From contig NZ_JAJDWC010000033.1 in the NCBI RefSeq assembly GCF_022825805.1, positions 1 through 46,040 of the forward strand: 46,040 bases of DNA. Reading direction: 5' to 3'. The translations under genes and the position numbers were made by a program. The stretch is from Phaeobacter sp. (GTDB lineage Bacteria; Pseudomonadota; Alphaproteobacteria; Rhodobacterales; Rhodobacteraceae). Position 1 is the first letter of the stretch; each line of letters opens with the position of its first letter. The notes below the pieces were generated by a model. It saw nothing but the letters and a program-made list of their open reading frames with translations. It was not told the DNA's origin and did no database searches. Below, piece by piece: positions 26,778 through 34,440 of this stretch.

Positions 26778-27650
26778 ATGCCGACCTTTACAGCGCTCAC
26801 CACCCTCAGCGGAAAAGCTGCCGCCGAAGCACTCGGCGAGGCCATGGAACGCCTGGCACCGGAACCCACCGGTCTTGGCGTTTTCGAGGTCGAGGACGGC
26901 TCCGGTCTGTGGGAGGTTGGTGGCTACTTCCTCGAAACCCCGGATGAGGCGGGGCTGGCGCTGTTGGCCACGATGTTTGACGCCCAACCTTTCGTGATCT
27001 CCGAATTGCCCGAAACCGATTGGGTCGCCCATGTGCGCCGTGAATTGGCCCCGGTGGAGGCCGGTCGGTTCTTTCTTTATGGCAGCCACGACGCAGATAA
27101 GGTCCCTGACGATCGGATCCCGCTGCTGATCGAGGCCGCGATGGCGTTTGGCACCGGCCACCATGGCACCACCTTGGGTTGCCTGAAGGCGCTGGACGAA
27201 TTGATGACCGAAGGGTTCAAGGCCGACACCGTCGCAGACATCGGCTGCGGCACCGCGGTGTTGGCGATGGCCGCCGCGCGGGTGTGGGACGCAAAGATCT
27301 TGGCCAGCGACATCGATCAGGTCGCTGTGGATGTGGCCGAAGCCAATCTGAAAGCCAACGGCATGGAAGGCCGCGTCCACTGTCTGGAAGCGGCAGGCTT
27401 TGACGCGCCCGCATTGGCTGCTGCCGCGCCGTTTGATCTGATCTTTGCCAACATCCTGAAAGGCCCGCTGGTGGCTCTGGCGCCGGATATGGCGGCGCAT
27501 CTGCGTCCCGAAGGATATGCGATTCTGTCCGGTTTGCTAAACGATCAGGCCGAAGAGGTCATCGCTGTTTATGCACAGAATGGAACCAATCTGGTGCGAA
27601 GCACCTCCATTGGTGACTGGACCACGCTGATTTTGCAGAAAACGCCGTAA
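26778..27650 (+). CDS. prmA: Ribosomal protein L11 methyltransferase
   Basis: 290-aa SAM-dependent methyltransferase that trimethylates ribosomal protein L11. N-terminal substrate-binding domain (1-95), then MAFGTGHHGTT, SAM motif I VADIGCGTAVLAMAA (about 153-167), ASDIDQVAVDVAEANLKAN, and the IFANILKGPL catalytic-site motif. Slightly compact but complete. GGAG lies eight bases before the ATG. Confidence 0.94.
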   Translation: MPTFTALTTLSGKAAAEALGEAMERLAPEPTGLGVFEVEDGSGLWEVGGYFLETPDEAGLALLATMFDAQPFVISELPETDWVAHVRRELAPVEAGRFFLYGSHDADKVPDDRIPLLIEAAMAFGTGHHGTTLGCLKALDELMTEGFKADTVADIGCGTAVLAMAAARVWDAKILASDIDQVAVDVAEANLKANGMEGRVHCLEAAGFDAPALAAAAPFDLIFANILKGPLVALAPDMAAHLRPEGYAILSGLLNDQAEEVIAVYAQNGTNLVRSTSIGDWTTLILQKTP

Positions 27651-27753
27651 TTCGTTCAACTTTGTTGAGCATTTTAACGATGCGCCCCAAAATCGACGCA
27701 TTACCTACCTAAGCTTTAACCAGCGGATGGTGGGAGCCATTGCGAGGTTTGGT

Positions 27754-28101
27754 ATGGGTGAACAGAGCAACTCTTTTTACGCTCGCCTGGATCGTTTGGA
27801 GCGAAAGCACGAGGCCATGGCGTCACGCGGGTACACAGCACGTGTCCGCGCCGATGGTTTGGTGGTTGTCAAACCCAAGCGGATCCAGTCCCGGATTTCC
27901 GGGCGCTCGCTGATCCTCTTCGTCGCGGCCTTCTTCCTGTTCAAAGGGTTCCTTTTGGCAACCCTTGGATTTGGAAGCTATGATTTTCGCGTGGCGCAAC
28001 TGCGCGAGGGCACGGCCCTTGAACGGGCAGGCGCCTTTGTGATGGAGCGCGATCCCGTATCGCAGTTCATCGCCGAAAAGATCGGACCTGTGCTGCGGTA
28101 G
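27754..28101 (+). CDS. Small membrane protein of unknown function (115 aa)
   Basis: 115-aa protein with a charged N terminus (YARLDRLERKHEAMASRGY), one strong transmembrane helix (about residues 52-74, SLILFVAAFFLFKGFLLATLG) and a periplasm- or cytoplasm-facing C-terminal tail. I do not recognise the family. Start at 27754 chosen because GCGAGG lies six bases upstream; an in-frame start nine codons earlier is possible. Downstream of prmA by about 100 bp with its own upstream AT-rich region. Confidence 0.75.
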   Translation: MGEQSNSFYARLDRLERKHEAMASRGYTARVRADGLVVVKPKRIQSRISGRSLILFVAAFFLFKGFLLATLGFGSYDFRVAQLREGTALERAGAFVMERDPVSQFIAEKIGPVLR

Positions 28102-28242
28102 AGGGGCAGGCTGTCGGGTCAGTCTGTGGGCGCTGGGGGGCATCCGCAGATCATCGACCGCGCAGCTATGTCCGACGCAGCAGGGTTCCAGCCGCCAGCA
28201 TCCTGGCCTGATCTGGTCGCAACGGCCAGCATGTCAGGACCC

Positions 28243-28278
28243 AAAAGAAAACGCCGCTCTCTGTAAAGAGGCGGCGTT
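28243..28278 (-). terminator. Rho-independent terminator of the CcsR/cuckoo-like RNA
   Basis: Minus-strand AACGCCGC / GCGGCGTT with inner CTCT/AGAG pairing and a UUUUCUUUU tail. It ends the DUF1127-sRNA transcript. Confidence 0.85.
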
Positions 28279-28360
28279 CTTCGTTTCCAGCAGCACCCGA
28301 GGGAGGAGGTGGCCCGTGGGAGAACGGGCCAGGGTCGCTGGAAACAAGGGAGCTATAAAT
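28243..28360 (-). ncRNA. CcsR / 'cuckoo'-type small RNA (CCUCCUCCC motif)
   Basis: Downstream of the DUF1127 gene on the same strand. A perfect 9-bp stem GUUUCCAGC (28345-28337) / GCUGGAAAC (28291-28283) encloses an ACCC/GGGU helix, a hairpin GGCCCGU / ACGGGCC with loop UCUCCC, and an exposed ACCUCCUCCCUC segment (motif at 28301-28309). A strong intrinsic terminator follows at once. In Rhodobacter sphaeroides the CcsR RNAs, stress-induced RNAs named for the conserved CCUCCUCCC motif, are processed from the 3' part of a DUF1127 transcript (the ccaF1 gene); related 'cuckoo' RNAs occur across alphaproteobacteria. The motif, gene order and terminator all fit. The 5' end is not determined. Confidence 0.8.
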
Positions 28361-28421
28361 CAGCCAGCGGACGGCGCAGGCGCTGCTTGTGGCCCGCGAT
28401 CCTGAAGCTGGCCGGATCCCG

Positions 28422-28480
28422 GCGTTAGCCCGAGGTTAGCTCAGGGTTAGCTCAGGGTTAGCCCAGGGGAGGGTTAGCCA
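28422..28480 (-). repeat. 11-bp tandem repeats overlapping the DUF1127 stop codon
   Basis: Units starting at 28422, 28433, 28444 and 28455 share the plus-strand consensus GGGTTAGCYCA; after a four-base insertion another GGGTTAGCCA covers the DUF1127 stop (28474-28476). Each unit carries a minus-strand TAA. The tract links the coding end to the small RNA. Confidence 0.85.
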
Positions 28481-28692
28481 AGCGGACGGCCAGTCGCGAC
28501 AGCGTCGATATCGCTGCGGATCATGCCGATATCGGCCAGTTCGCGGTCGGTCAGTTTGTTCAGCGTGTTGCGGGTCATCCGTGCGTCGTTCCAATCGACA
28601 ACGGTGGAAGCAACGGCGCCAATCACTGCGGCGACACGGCCAAACAGGTTGCCGGAGCCATAGGTGGTGCGGGTGGTATCAAAAGCGGCCAT
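28474..28692 (-). CDS. DUF1127 small protein (CcaF1-like)
   Basis: 72-aa basic small protein. N-terminal poorly conserved part (MAAFDTTRTTYGSGNLFGRVAAVIGAVASTV is mildly hydrophobic), then the DUF1127 signature: W-x5-TRNTLNKLTDRELADIGMIRSDI. In Rhodobacter sphaeroides the DUF1127 protein CcaF1 affects RNA maturation and turnover, and its mRNA 3' end gives rise to CcsR RNAs; other DUF1127 proteins act in phosphate or stress responses. Start at 28692 chosen for AAAGGA upstream and the DUF length. The downstream RNA with CCUCCUCCC supports a CcaF1-like role. A stress sigma-factor promoter would be expected, but I could not assign one with confidence. Confidence 0.9.
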   Translation of the reverse strand: MAAFDTTRTTYGSGNLFGRVAAVIGAVASTVVDWNDARMTRNTLNKLTDRELADIGMIRSDIDAVATGRPLG

Positions 28693-29096
28693 GTCCTCGT
28701 CCTTTCGAGTTCTGTAATGAATCGTTCGCTCTGTGCGATGAACGGCACATAGAGTTGGAATTTGACGGCGACAATCGCTGAAAATGCATGTGTCATATGC
28801 AGAAATTGCATGGCTGATTGCCCATAAAAACAAGGGAATTCGCGCCATTTTTTCGCCTTTTGGCGGGAATGTCGGTTTCAATATTGTGGGTGGTCGTATT
28901 CAGAATAGGTTTTGCCCGTTCGCGCCGAAAAGACGCTACCTTTGCGGGTCTTCGGGCAGCTCACACGGCCCCCTTGGGGCGGGAAAGCGGTTGGATATGT
29001 TCGCGTTTTGTGCTATCCCTGCGACAAAGATGACCACCCGGAGATACGCCGGGTGCAGGCCGACAATCGGTCTGGACGGGCGAGGAATGGGCAGAC
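28693..29096. other. 404-bp divergent region between DUF1127 and ruvC
   Basis: No gene supported. It holds the DUF1127 promoter (minus strand) and the ruvC promoter (plus strand, see the separate entry). The stretch 28780-28900 is AT-richer than its surroundings. Confidence 0.5.
28991..29019 (+). promoter_or_regulatory. Candidate ruvC promoter with LexA-like box in the spacer
   Basis: TTGGAT (28991) and TATCCC (29014) are 17 bp apart. Between them lies GTTC-N7-GTGC (28999-29013), one base from the alphaproteobacterial LexA consensus GTTC-N7-GTTC. LexA bound there would block RNA polymerase. ruvCAB genes are common SOS targets, which supports the reading. Confidence 0.5.
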
Positions 29097-29594
29097 ATGC
29101 GAATTTTGGGCATCGATCCGGGGTTGCGGAACCTCGGTTGGGGCGTGATCGAATCACAGGGCAGTCGGCTCAGCCATGTCGCCAACGGGGTTTGCACCTC
29201 TGATGGCGACGATCTGGGCGAGCGGCTGTTGTCGCTGCACAATCAGGTCACCGAGATCATTGCCGCCTACCGCCCCGATCAGGCCGCCATCGAACAGACA
29301 TTCGTGAACAAGGATGGCGCCGGCACGCTGAAGCTCGGTCAGGCCCGTGGCGTTGCTCTGATGACGCTGGCCCAGGCCGGTCTGCCGGTTGGGGAATACG
29401 CGCCAAACCGGGTCAAAAAGACCGTGGTGGGCGTTGGTCATGCCGCCAAGGAGCAGATCCTGCATATGGTGAAGTTGCAATTGCCCGGTTGTTTGCCCAA
29501 AAACGCAGATGCGGCGGATGCGCTGGCCATTGCCATCTGCCATGCCTTTTATGGCGGCACCCAGCAGCGTCAACTAAAGGAGAAACGCGCGTGA
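29097..29594 (+). CDS. ruvC: Holliday junction resolvase RuvC
   Basis: 165-aa endonuclease that cuts Holliday junctions. The four catalytic acids are all present at the E. coli numbers: Asp7 ([12 protein letters not shown]), Glu66 (AAIEQTF), Asp138 and Asp141 ([14 protein letters not shown]). First gene of ruvC-ruvA-ruvB; its stop overlaps the ruvA GTG start (GTGA). Confidence 0.98.
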   Translation: MRILGIDPGLRNLGWGVIESQGSRLSHVANGVCTSDGDDLGERLLSLHNQVTEIIAAYRPDQAAIEQTFVNKDGAGTLKLGQARGVALMTLAQAGLPVGEYAPNRVKKTVVGVGHAAKEQILHMVKLQLPGCLPKNADAADALAIAICHAFYGGTQQRQLKEKRA

Positions 29595-30283
29595 TCGGAA
29601 AACTCACCGGGCGGTTGGAGTATCGCAGCACCGACCATGTGCTGATCGATGTGCGCGGCGTTGGCTATATTGTGTTCTGCTCCGAACGCACCCTGGCGGC
29701 CTTGCCCGGCGCGGGCGAAGCTGTGGCGCTCTATACCGATCTGGTGGTGCGCGAAGACCTGATGCAGCTTTATGGCTTCCCCTCGCTTGTGGAAAAAGAA
29801 TGGCATCGGCTTCTGACATCGGTCCAGGGCGTTGGTGCCAAGGTCTCACTGGCCATTCTCGGCGCACTTGGCCCCGATGGAGTCAGCCGTGCCATCGCGC
29901 TTGGCGATTGGGCTGCGGTGAAGGCGGCCAAAGGGGTGGGCCCCAAAACGGCGCAGCGCATCGTGCTGGACCTGAAGGATAAGGCACCGGGCGTGATGGC
30001 CATGGGCGGCACAGTGGCGGACGCGATGGACGGCCCGGATCTGGATGTGGTGGAGCCTGCGCCCGAAGCCACAGCCGCGAAACCCACACGTCGCAAAGCC
30101 CCGCCCAAGGCACCAACAGGGGCGGCTGCCGCCTCTGCCGGGGCGCTTTCGGCACTGGGCAACCTTGGCTATGGTTCCTCTGATGCGGCGGCGGCGGTTG
30201 CCGAATCTGCGGCCACCTATCCCGACGCCAATGAGGCCGAGCTGATCCGTGCCGCCCTGCGTCTGCTGGCGCCGAAAGGGTGA
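29591..30283 (+). CDS. ruvA: Holliday junction branch migration protein RuvA
   Basis: 230-aa junction-binding subunit that loads RuvB. N-terminal OB fold ([29 protein letters not shown]), tandem helix-hairpin-helix domain ([39 protein letters not shown]), an Ala/Pro/Lys-rich linker, and C-terminal domain III ([19 protein letters not shown]) that touches RuvB. The linker (about residues 150-185) is longer than in E. coli RuvA (203 aa). The GTG at 29591 has AAGGAG upstream and overlaps the ruvC stop. Confidence 0.97.
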   Translation: MIGKLTGRLEYRSTDHVLIDVRGVGYIVFCSERTLAALPGAGEAVALYTDLVVREDLMQLYGFPSLVEKEWHRLLTSVQGVGAKVSLAILGALGPDGVSRAIALGDWAAVKAAKGVGPKTAQRIVLDLKDKAPGVMAMGGTVADAMDGPDLDVVEPAPEATAAKPTRRKAPPKAPTGAAAASAGALSALGNLGYGSSDAAAAVAESAATYPDANEAELIRAALRLLAPKG

Positions 30284-30416
30284 TGATGGCACCTATTAGA
30301 ACAGCACCGGAGCATGGCTGTCTGCGCAGCGCTTTCCTGTTTCGCGCTGGATCACGGAGCGGGTTGGGCGCAGCCCGGTCTTTGCCCGGACCAAACAATT
30401 GCGAGAAAACGCTGCC

Positions 30417-31448
30417 ATGATTGATGCCGACCCCACGCTTCGCCCTGCACCGTTGCCCGAAGACAGTGCCGGAGACACCGATCGCGCCCTGCGCCCGCAG
30501 GGTCTGGGCGAATTCATCGGTCAGGCCGAAGCCCGCGCCAATCTGCGCGTCTTTATCGAAAGCGCCCGTCGCCGCGGCGAGGCGATGGACCACACGTTGT
30601 TTCATGGCCCGCCCGGGCTCGGCAAAACCACGCTTGCGCAGATCGTGGCGCGGGAGTTGGGGGTGAATTTCCGCATGACCTCTGGTCCGGTGCTGGCCAA
30701 AGCGGGCGATCTGGCCGCGATCCTCACCAACCTGGAAGCGCGCGACGTGCTGTTCATCGACGAGATTCACCGTCTGAACCCTGCGGTGGAAGAAGTGCTG
30801 TATCCCGCGATGGAAGATTTTGAGCTGGATCTGGTGATCGGTGAGGGGCCCGCCGCGCGGACCGTGCGGATCGAGTTGCAGCCTTTCACGCTGGTGGGCG
30901 CGACCACTCGTATGGGTCTGTTGACGACGCCTTTACGGGACCGTTTTGGCATCCCGACCCGGTTGCAGTTTTATACGGTGGACGAGCTGTTCGAGATCGT
31001 CAGCCGCAACGCCCGCAAACTTGGCACCCCCGCGGATGATGACGGCGCCCGCGAAATTGCGCGCCGCGCCCGTGGCACGCCACGGATCGCGGGCCGATTG
31101 CTGCGCCGTGTGGTGGATTTTGCTGTGGTTGAAGGCGACGGTAAGATCACCCGCGAGCTGGCTGATGGCGCCTTGACCCGTTTGGGGGTGGATCAATTGG
31201 GTCTGGATGGGGCGGACCGGCGGTATCTGCGGATGATCGCCGAGAACTATGGCGGTGGCCCTGTGGGCATAGAAACCATGTCGGCGGCCTTGAGCGAGAG
31301 CCGAGATGCGCTGGAAGAGGTGATTGAGCCTTATCTCTTGCAGCAGGGTCTGATTCAGCGCACGCCGCGTGGCCGCATGTTGGCGCATAAAGCCTGGGCG
31401 CATCTCGGCCTGCAACCCCCGCGCAGTCAGGGCGATCTGTTGCTGTGA
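30417..31448 (+). CDS. ruvB: Holliday junction branch migration ATPase RuvB
   Basis: 343-aa AAA+ motor that drives branch migration. Seen: [12 protein letters not shown], Walker [10 protein letters not shown] (residues 64-72), Walker B FIDEIHRL, sensor GATTRMGLL, arginine-rich [13 protein letters not shown], and a C-terminal winged helix ending [17 protein letters not shown]. The ATG at 30417 was chosen; an in-frame TTG six codons earlier exists. 133 bp separate it from ruvA, with no gene between. Confidence 0.97.
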   Translation: MIDADPTLRPAPLPEDSAGDTDRALRPQGLGEFIGQAEARANLRVFIESARRRGEAMDHTLFHGPPGLGKTTLAQIVARELGVNFRMTSGPVLAKAGDLAAILTNLEARDVLFIDEIHRLNPAVEEVLYPAMEDFELDLVIGEGPAARTVRIELQPFTLVGATTRMGLLTTPLRDRFGIPTRLQFYTVDELFEIVSRNARKLGTPADDDGAREIARRARGTPRIAGRLLRRVVDFAVVEGDGKITRELADGALTRLGVDQLGLDGADRRYLRMIAENYGGGPVGIETMSAALSESRDALEEVIEPYLLQQGLIQRTPRGRMLAHKAWAHLGLQPPRSQGDLLL

Positions 31449-31896
31449 GGCAGCCCTCGGGCGCCGGGTCTGCGCCTGATGTTGGAAACAGCGATGATTG
31501 TTGCGAGATGGCTCCGCCGCGGACGTGTTGCGCTGCTTTTATGCTGACAGGGCAAAAGGGGTGCAAAGCGTTAAGATTGATTTGAAAAATTAGAGTCAAT
31601 TTTAGCATATGTTTCGCACGCGAAACATTCCGTCAGATAGGTTGACCTATTTTTGCCAATGTCATGCGCGCCGCAGCAAGCTGCGACGCGGCCTCCAGCG
31701 GGGATATTTTTGGCAAGAGGAAGCCCGGCGCGGAAAGTCATGACCGCCAAGGTGGCGCCGGCAAGCCAAGTCGGCCGAGGTGGGTGTATCCTCGTGCAAA
31801 TGCGGAGAGGCGGTGGCAGAACCACCAGGCTTGTTGTCGGGACGACAAGCGGGCATTAAACGGCAGCGGAAGGCGGCGCGCGCAGAGGAGACCATG
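31449..31896. other. 448-bp intergenic region upstream of the tol-pal block
   Basis: No supported gene. The centre (31565-31660) is AT-rich and carries a candidate promoter and a perfect palindrome (31582-31628). At 31698-31723 lies GCGGGGATATTTTTGG-type sequence that recurs in similar form at 45825-45849. Confidence 0.55.
31582..31628 (+). promoter_or_regulatory. Candidate promoter overlapped by a perfect 9+9 palindrome
   Basis: TTGAAA (31582-31587) is followed after 17 bp by GCATAT (31605-31610). Overlapping the -10/+1 area is ATGTTTCGC-AC-GCGAAACAT (31609-31628), a perfect 9-bp inverted repeat with a two-base centre, the shape of a dimeric repressor operator. It is about 270 bp upstream of the unknown gene that leads into ybgC-tolQRAB-pal. 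The binding regulator is unknown. Confidence 0.45.
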
Positions 31897-32604
31897 ATGA
31901 GCCCGAGTGAAATTGAAGCCCTGTTCACCCGTCCTGATGGGTCCTATGCGTTTGCCCGTTGGGGTCGCCCGATTGCGCCGATTGTGTTTGGCGTCGCAGA
32001 TGAAACGCTGGGCGTTGTGAAAGGCGCGATTGAGGCGGTGGTCACCCTTGCGGGGCATCAGATGGCCGAGACCGATCCGGAGCTGGGCTCCAATCTGATG
32101 TTCTTTTTCTTCCGGGAGTGGGATGAGCTGCTGGCGGTGCCGGATCTGGATCGTCTGATCCCGGATCTGGGCGATGTGGTGACCCGTTTGCAAGAGGCCG
32201 ATGCGAGCCAGTACCGCGCCTTTCGATTTGATGATCATGGCGCGATCCAGGCCTGTTTTGTTTTTCTGCGGATGTCTGGTGCCATGGCAAAACTGCCTGC
32301 GGAGACCTTGGCGCTGACCCAGGCGGTGCAGTCGATCCTGATGTGGGGAGACAAAGCTTTTGCCGAGATGTCGCCGCTCGCTGTGATCCCGGAGAGTGGC
32401 GCGACCATTTTGCGGCCCGATATCGCCGGAGTAGTTGCTGCCGCCTATGATCGAATGTTGCCGGTCGCGGCGGTCGACCCGTCCCACGCGCTGCGCCTGT
32501 TTGCCCGCTTGCAGTCGCCGATCGAAATCCCTGCGGCGGAAGCTTCTGAGGATGGATCTGCGGCGTCCTCGGCAGATGCCGGATCGGCAGGGTCAGGGTC
32601 GTGA
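31897..32604 (+). CDS. Conserved-looking protein of unknown function upstream of ybgC (235 aa)
   Basis: 235-aa soluble protein without signal peptide. Seen: MSPSEIEALFTRPDGSYAFARWGRPIAPIVFGV, a MFFFFREWDELLAVPDL stretch, IQACFVFLRMSG, and a Ser/Ala/Asp-rich low-complexity tail (last 25 residues). I do not recognise a domain. AGAGGAG lies six bases before the ATG at 31897, favouring it over the adjacent ATG at 31894. The stop overlaps the ybgC start, so it is likely cotranslated with the tol-pal block. Confidence 0.8.
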   Translation: MSPSEIEALFTRPDGSYAFARWGRPIAPIVFGVADETLGVVKGAIEAVVTLAGHQMAETDPELGSNLMFFFFREWDELLAVPDLDRLIPDLGDVVTRLQEADASQYRAFRFDDHGAIQACFVFLRMSGAMAKLPAETLALTQAVQSILMWGDKAFAEMSPLAVIPESGATILRPDIAGVVAAAYDRMLPVAAVDPSHALRLFARLQSPIEIPAAEASEDGSAASSADAGSAGSGS

Positions 32605-33044
32605 TGTCGGACCTGTCGGATCCCACGAGCGGCCCAGCGGAGGCCGCAGCAGCGACACCGGCGCATCGCTTTGCCCTGCGGGTCTACTACGAAGACACCG
32701 ATATGGGCGGCATCGTCTATCACGCCAATTATCTGCGCTTCATCGAGCGCGCCCGCAGCGATTGGGTGCGCAACCTGGGCAATGATCAGAACGCCATGCG
32801 CGAGGCGGGGCTGATCTGGGTGGTGCGGCGGATTGAGGCCGATTACCTCGCACCGGCCAAGTTTGACGAAGATCTGCTGGTCACCACCGACATCACCAAT
32901 GTGACACCTGCGCGGCTGATGCTGCACCAGCAGGTCTGGCGTGGAGAAACCGTGCTGTTTCGTGCCAATGTCACGGTTGTTTGCGTCAACGCAGAGAGCG
33001 GCGCGCCGCTGCGGTTGCCGGCAGAGATTCGCGCATTGCTGTAA
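32604..33044 (+). CDS. ybgC: Tol-Pal-associated acyl-CoA thioesterase YbgC
   Basis: 146-aa hotdog-fold thioesterase. Seen: the 4-hydroxybenzoyl-CoA thioesterase-type active site YYEDTDMGGIVYHANYLRFIERARSDW with catalytic Asp, and ITNVTPARLMLHQQVWRGETVLFRANVTVVCVN. YbgC usually heads tol-pal and acts on acyl-CoA or acyl-ACP near phospholipid synthesis enzymes. The ATG at 32604 overlaps the previous stop (TGATG); a GTG immediately before is in frame. Confidence 0.93.
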   Translation: MSDLSDPTSGPAEAAAATPAHRFALRVYYEDTDMGGIVYHANYLRFIERARSDWVRNLGNDQNAMREAGLIWVVRRIEADYLAPAKFDEDLLVTTDITNVTPARLMLHQQVWRGETVLFRANVTVVCVNAESGAPLRLPAEIRALL

Positions 33045-33155
33045 CATTTGCGCGGTTCACACCTGTTTCATTTGGCTTTTGCGGTTGAACTCCGTTAGCC
33101 TTTTGCCACATCAAAGCCATAAAACCGACAATAACCGGCCGAGATGCGCGGCGTC

Positions 33156-33167
33156 GTGTCGCGACAC
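33156..33167. promoter_or_regulatory. Palindrome GTGTCGCGACAC upstream of tolQ
   Basis: A perfect 12-bp palindrome 31 bp before the tolQ start, in the 153-bp ybgC-tolQ gap. It may be an operator or just a local hairpin; no partner is known to me. Confidence 0.3.
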
Positions 33168-33197
33168 AGTCGAGCGGGCAAAAGATAGAGCAGGTCC

Positions 33198-33893
33198 ATG
33201 GAAGCAGAAACGCTGGCGTTGGCGCAGGAGATTGATTTCTCCATGTGGGGTCTTTTCGAGCGCGCGACCCTCACCGTGAAATTGGTGATGATCATGTTGG
33301 TGGCCTCCTCGATCTGGTCCTGGGGGATCATCGTGCAGAAGCTGATCAATTATCGTCAGGCGCGCCGCGAGGCAGCGGAGTTTGATCGCGCTTTCTGGTC
33401 CGGGGAGCCGTTGGATGGGCTCTATGATGATATCGGGCCGCAGCCGCGGGGACAGTCGCAGCGGATTTTTGCGGCAGGCATGACAGAGTGGCGGCGCAGC
33501 CACCGCACGGATGGCGCGTTGATTGCAGGGGCGCAGTCCCGGATCGAACGTTCCATGGATGTGGCGATTGCCAAGGAAAGCGATCAGATCACCAGTGGCC
33601 TGTCGATCCTGGCGACCATTGGTTCGACCACGCCATTTGTCGGCCTGTTTGGGACGGTCTGGGGCATCATGAACGCCTTTATCGAGATTGCCGAGCAGCA
33701 AAACACCAACCTGGCCGTTGTGGCGCCGGGCATTGCCGAGGCGCTTTTGGCGACTGGTTTGGGCCTGCTGGCCGCGATCCCGGCGGTGATTTTCTACAAC
33801 AAGCTGAGCGCGGATAGCGACCGCATCATCGGCAGCTATGAATCCTTTGCGGATGAATTTGCCACCATCCTCAGTCGGCAGTTGGATTCCTGA
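33198..33893 (+). CDS. tolQ: Tol-Pal system proton channel subunit TolQ
   Basis: 231-aa inner-membrane protein of the MotA/TolQ/ExbB family; with TolR it uses the proton gradient to energise TolA. Three transmembrane helices: about 20-42, 135-160 (GLSILATIGSTTPFVGLFGTVWGIMNAF) and 170-193 (APGIAEALLATGLGLLAAIPAVIFYN). GAGCAGG precedes the start. Three bases separate its stop from the tolR ATG. Confidence 0.97.
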   Translation: MEAETLALAQEIDFSMWGLFERATLTVKLVMIMLVASSIWSWGIIVQKLINYRQARREAAEFDRAFWSGEPLDGLYDDIGPQPRGQSQRIFAAGMTEWRRSHRTDGALIAGAQSRIERSMDVAIAKESDQITSGLSILATIGSTTPFVGLFGTVWGIMNAFIEIAEQQNTNLAVVAPGIAEALLATGLGLLAAIPAVIFYNKLSADSDRIIGSYESFADEFATILSRQLDS

Positions 33894-33896
33894 CCC

Positions 33897-34427
33897 ATGG
33901 GCGCCTCGGTTCAACCCAATGCGGCCAATGGACGACGCCGGGGGCGGCGGCGCAGCCGGGCGCGGCCCATGTCGGAAATCAATGTGACTCCCTTTGTGGA
34001 TGTGATGCTGGTATTGCTGATCATCTTTATGGTGGCGGCGCCCTTGCTGACGGTTGGCGTGCCGGTCGAATTGCCCAAGACCGCGGCAGGCGCCTTGCCC
34101 GGCGAAGAAGAAGAGCCGTTGACCGTTACGATGACGGCGACCGGGGAAATCCAGATCCAGACCACGGTGGTGCATCCGGAGGAATTGGTGGTGCGGCTGC
34201 GGGCGATCGCAGCAGAGCGGCGATCAGATCAGGTGTTTTTGCGGGCCGATGGTGCCATTGCCTATGAGGCGGTGATGCAGGTCATGGGTGCGCTCAATGC
34301 CGGTGGGTTTTCCAGTGTCGGCTTGGTCACCGATCAGGGTGGCCCGCGCTTTGACGGCACAAGTCTTGATGGTGCAGTTGTTGATGGCGCGGCTGTTGAT
34401 GGCTCTGCCCCTAGCAGCGACCAGTAG
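33897..34427 (+). CDS. tolR: Tol-Pal system protein TolR
   Basis: 176-aa ExbD/TolR family subunit. An Arg-rich cytoplasmic start, then MSEINVTPFVDVMLVLLIIF with the proton-path Asp of the single transmembrane helix (about 25-50), and a periplasmic domain (LPKTAAGALPG... FLRADGAIAYEAVMQVMGAL). It is longer than E. coli TolR (142 aa) because of a C-terminal tail made of four 15-bp repeat units (DGTSL, DGAVV, DGAAV, DGSAP). Confidence 0.96.
   Translation: MGASVQPNAANGRRRGRRRSRARPMSEINVTPFVDVMLVLLIIFMVAAPLLTVGVPVELPKTAAGALPGEEEEPLTVTMTATGEIQIQTTVVHPEELVVRLRAIAAERRSDQVFLRADGAIAYEAVMQVMGALNAGGFSSVGLVTDQGGPRFDGTSLDGAVVDGAAVDGSAPSSDQ
34353..34412 (+). repeat. 15-bp in-frame repeats encoding the TolR tail
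   Basis: Four 15-bp units starting at 34353, 34368, 34383 and 34398, each beginning GAY GGY and encoding Asp-Gly-x-x-x pentads. They extend TolR just before its stop. Confidence 0.8.
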
Positions 34428-34440
34428 GTGAGGCACGGAC

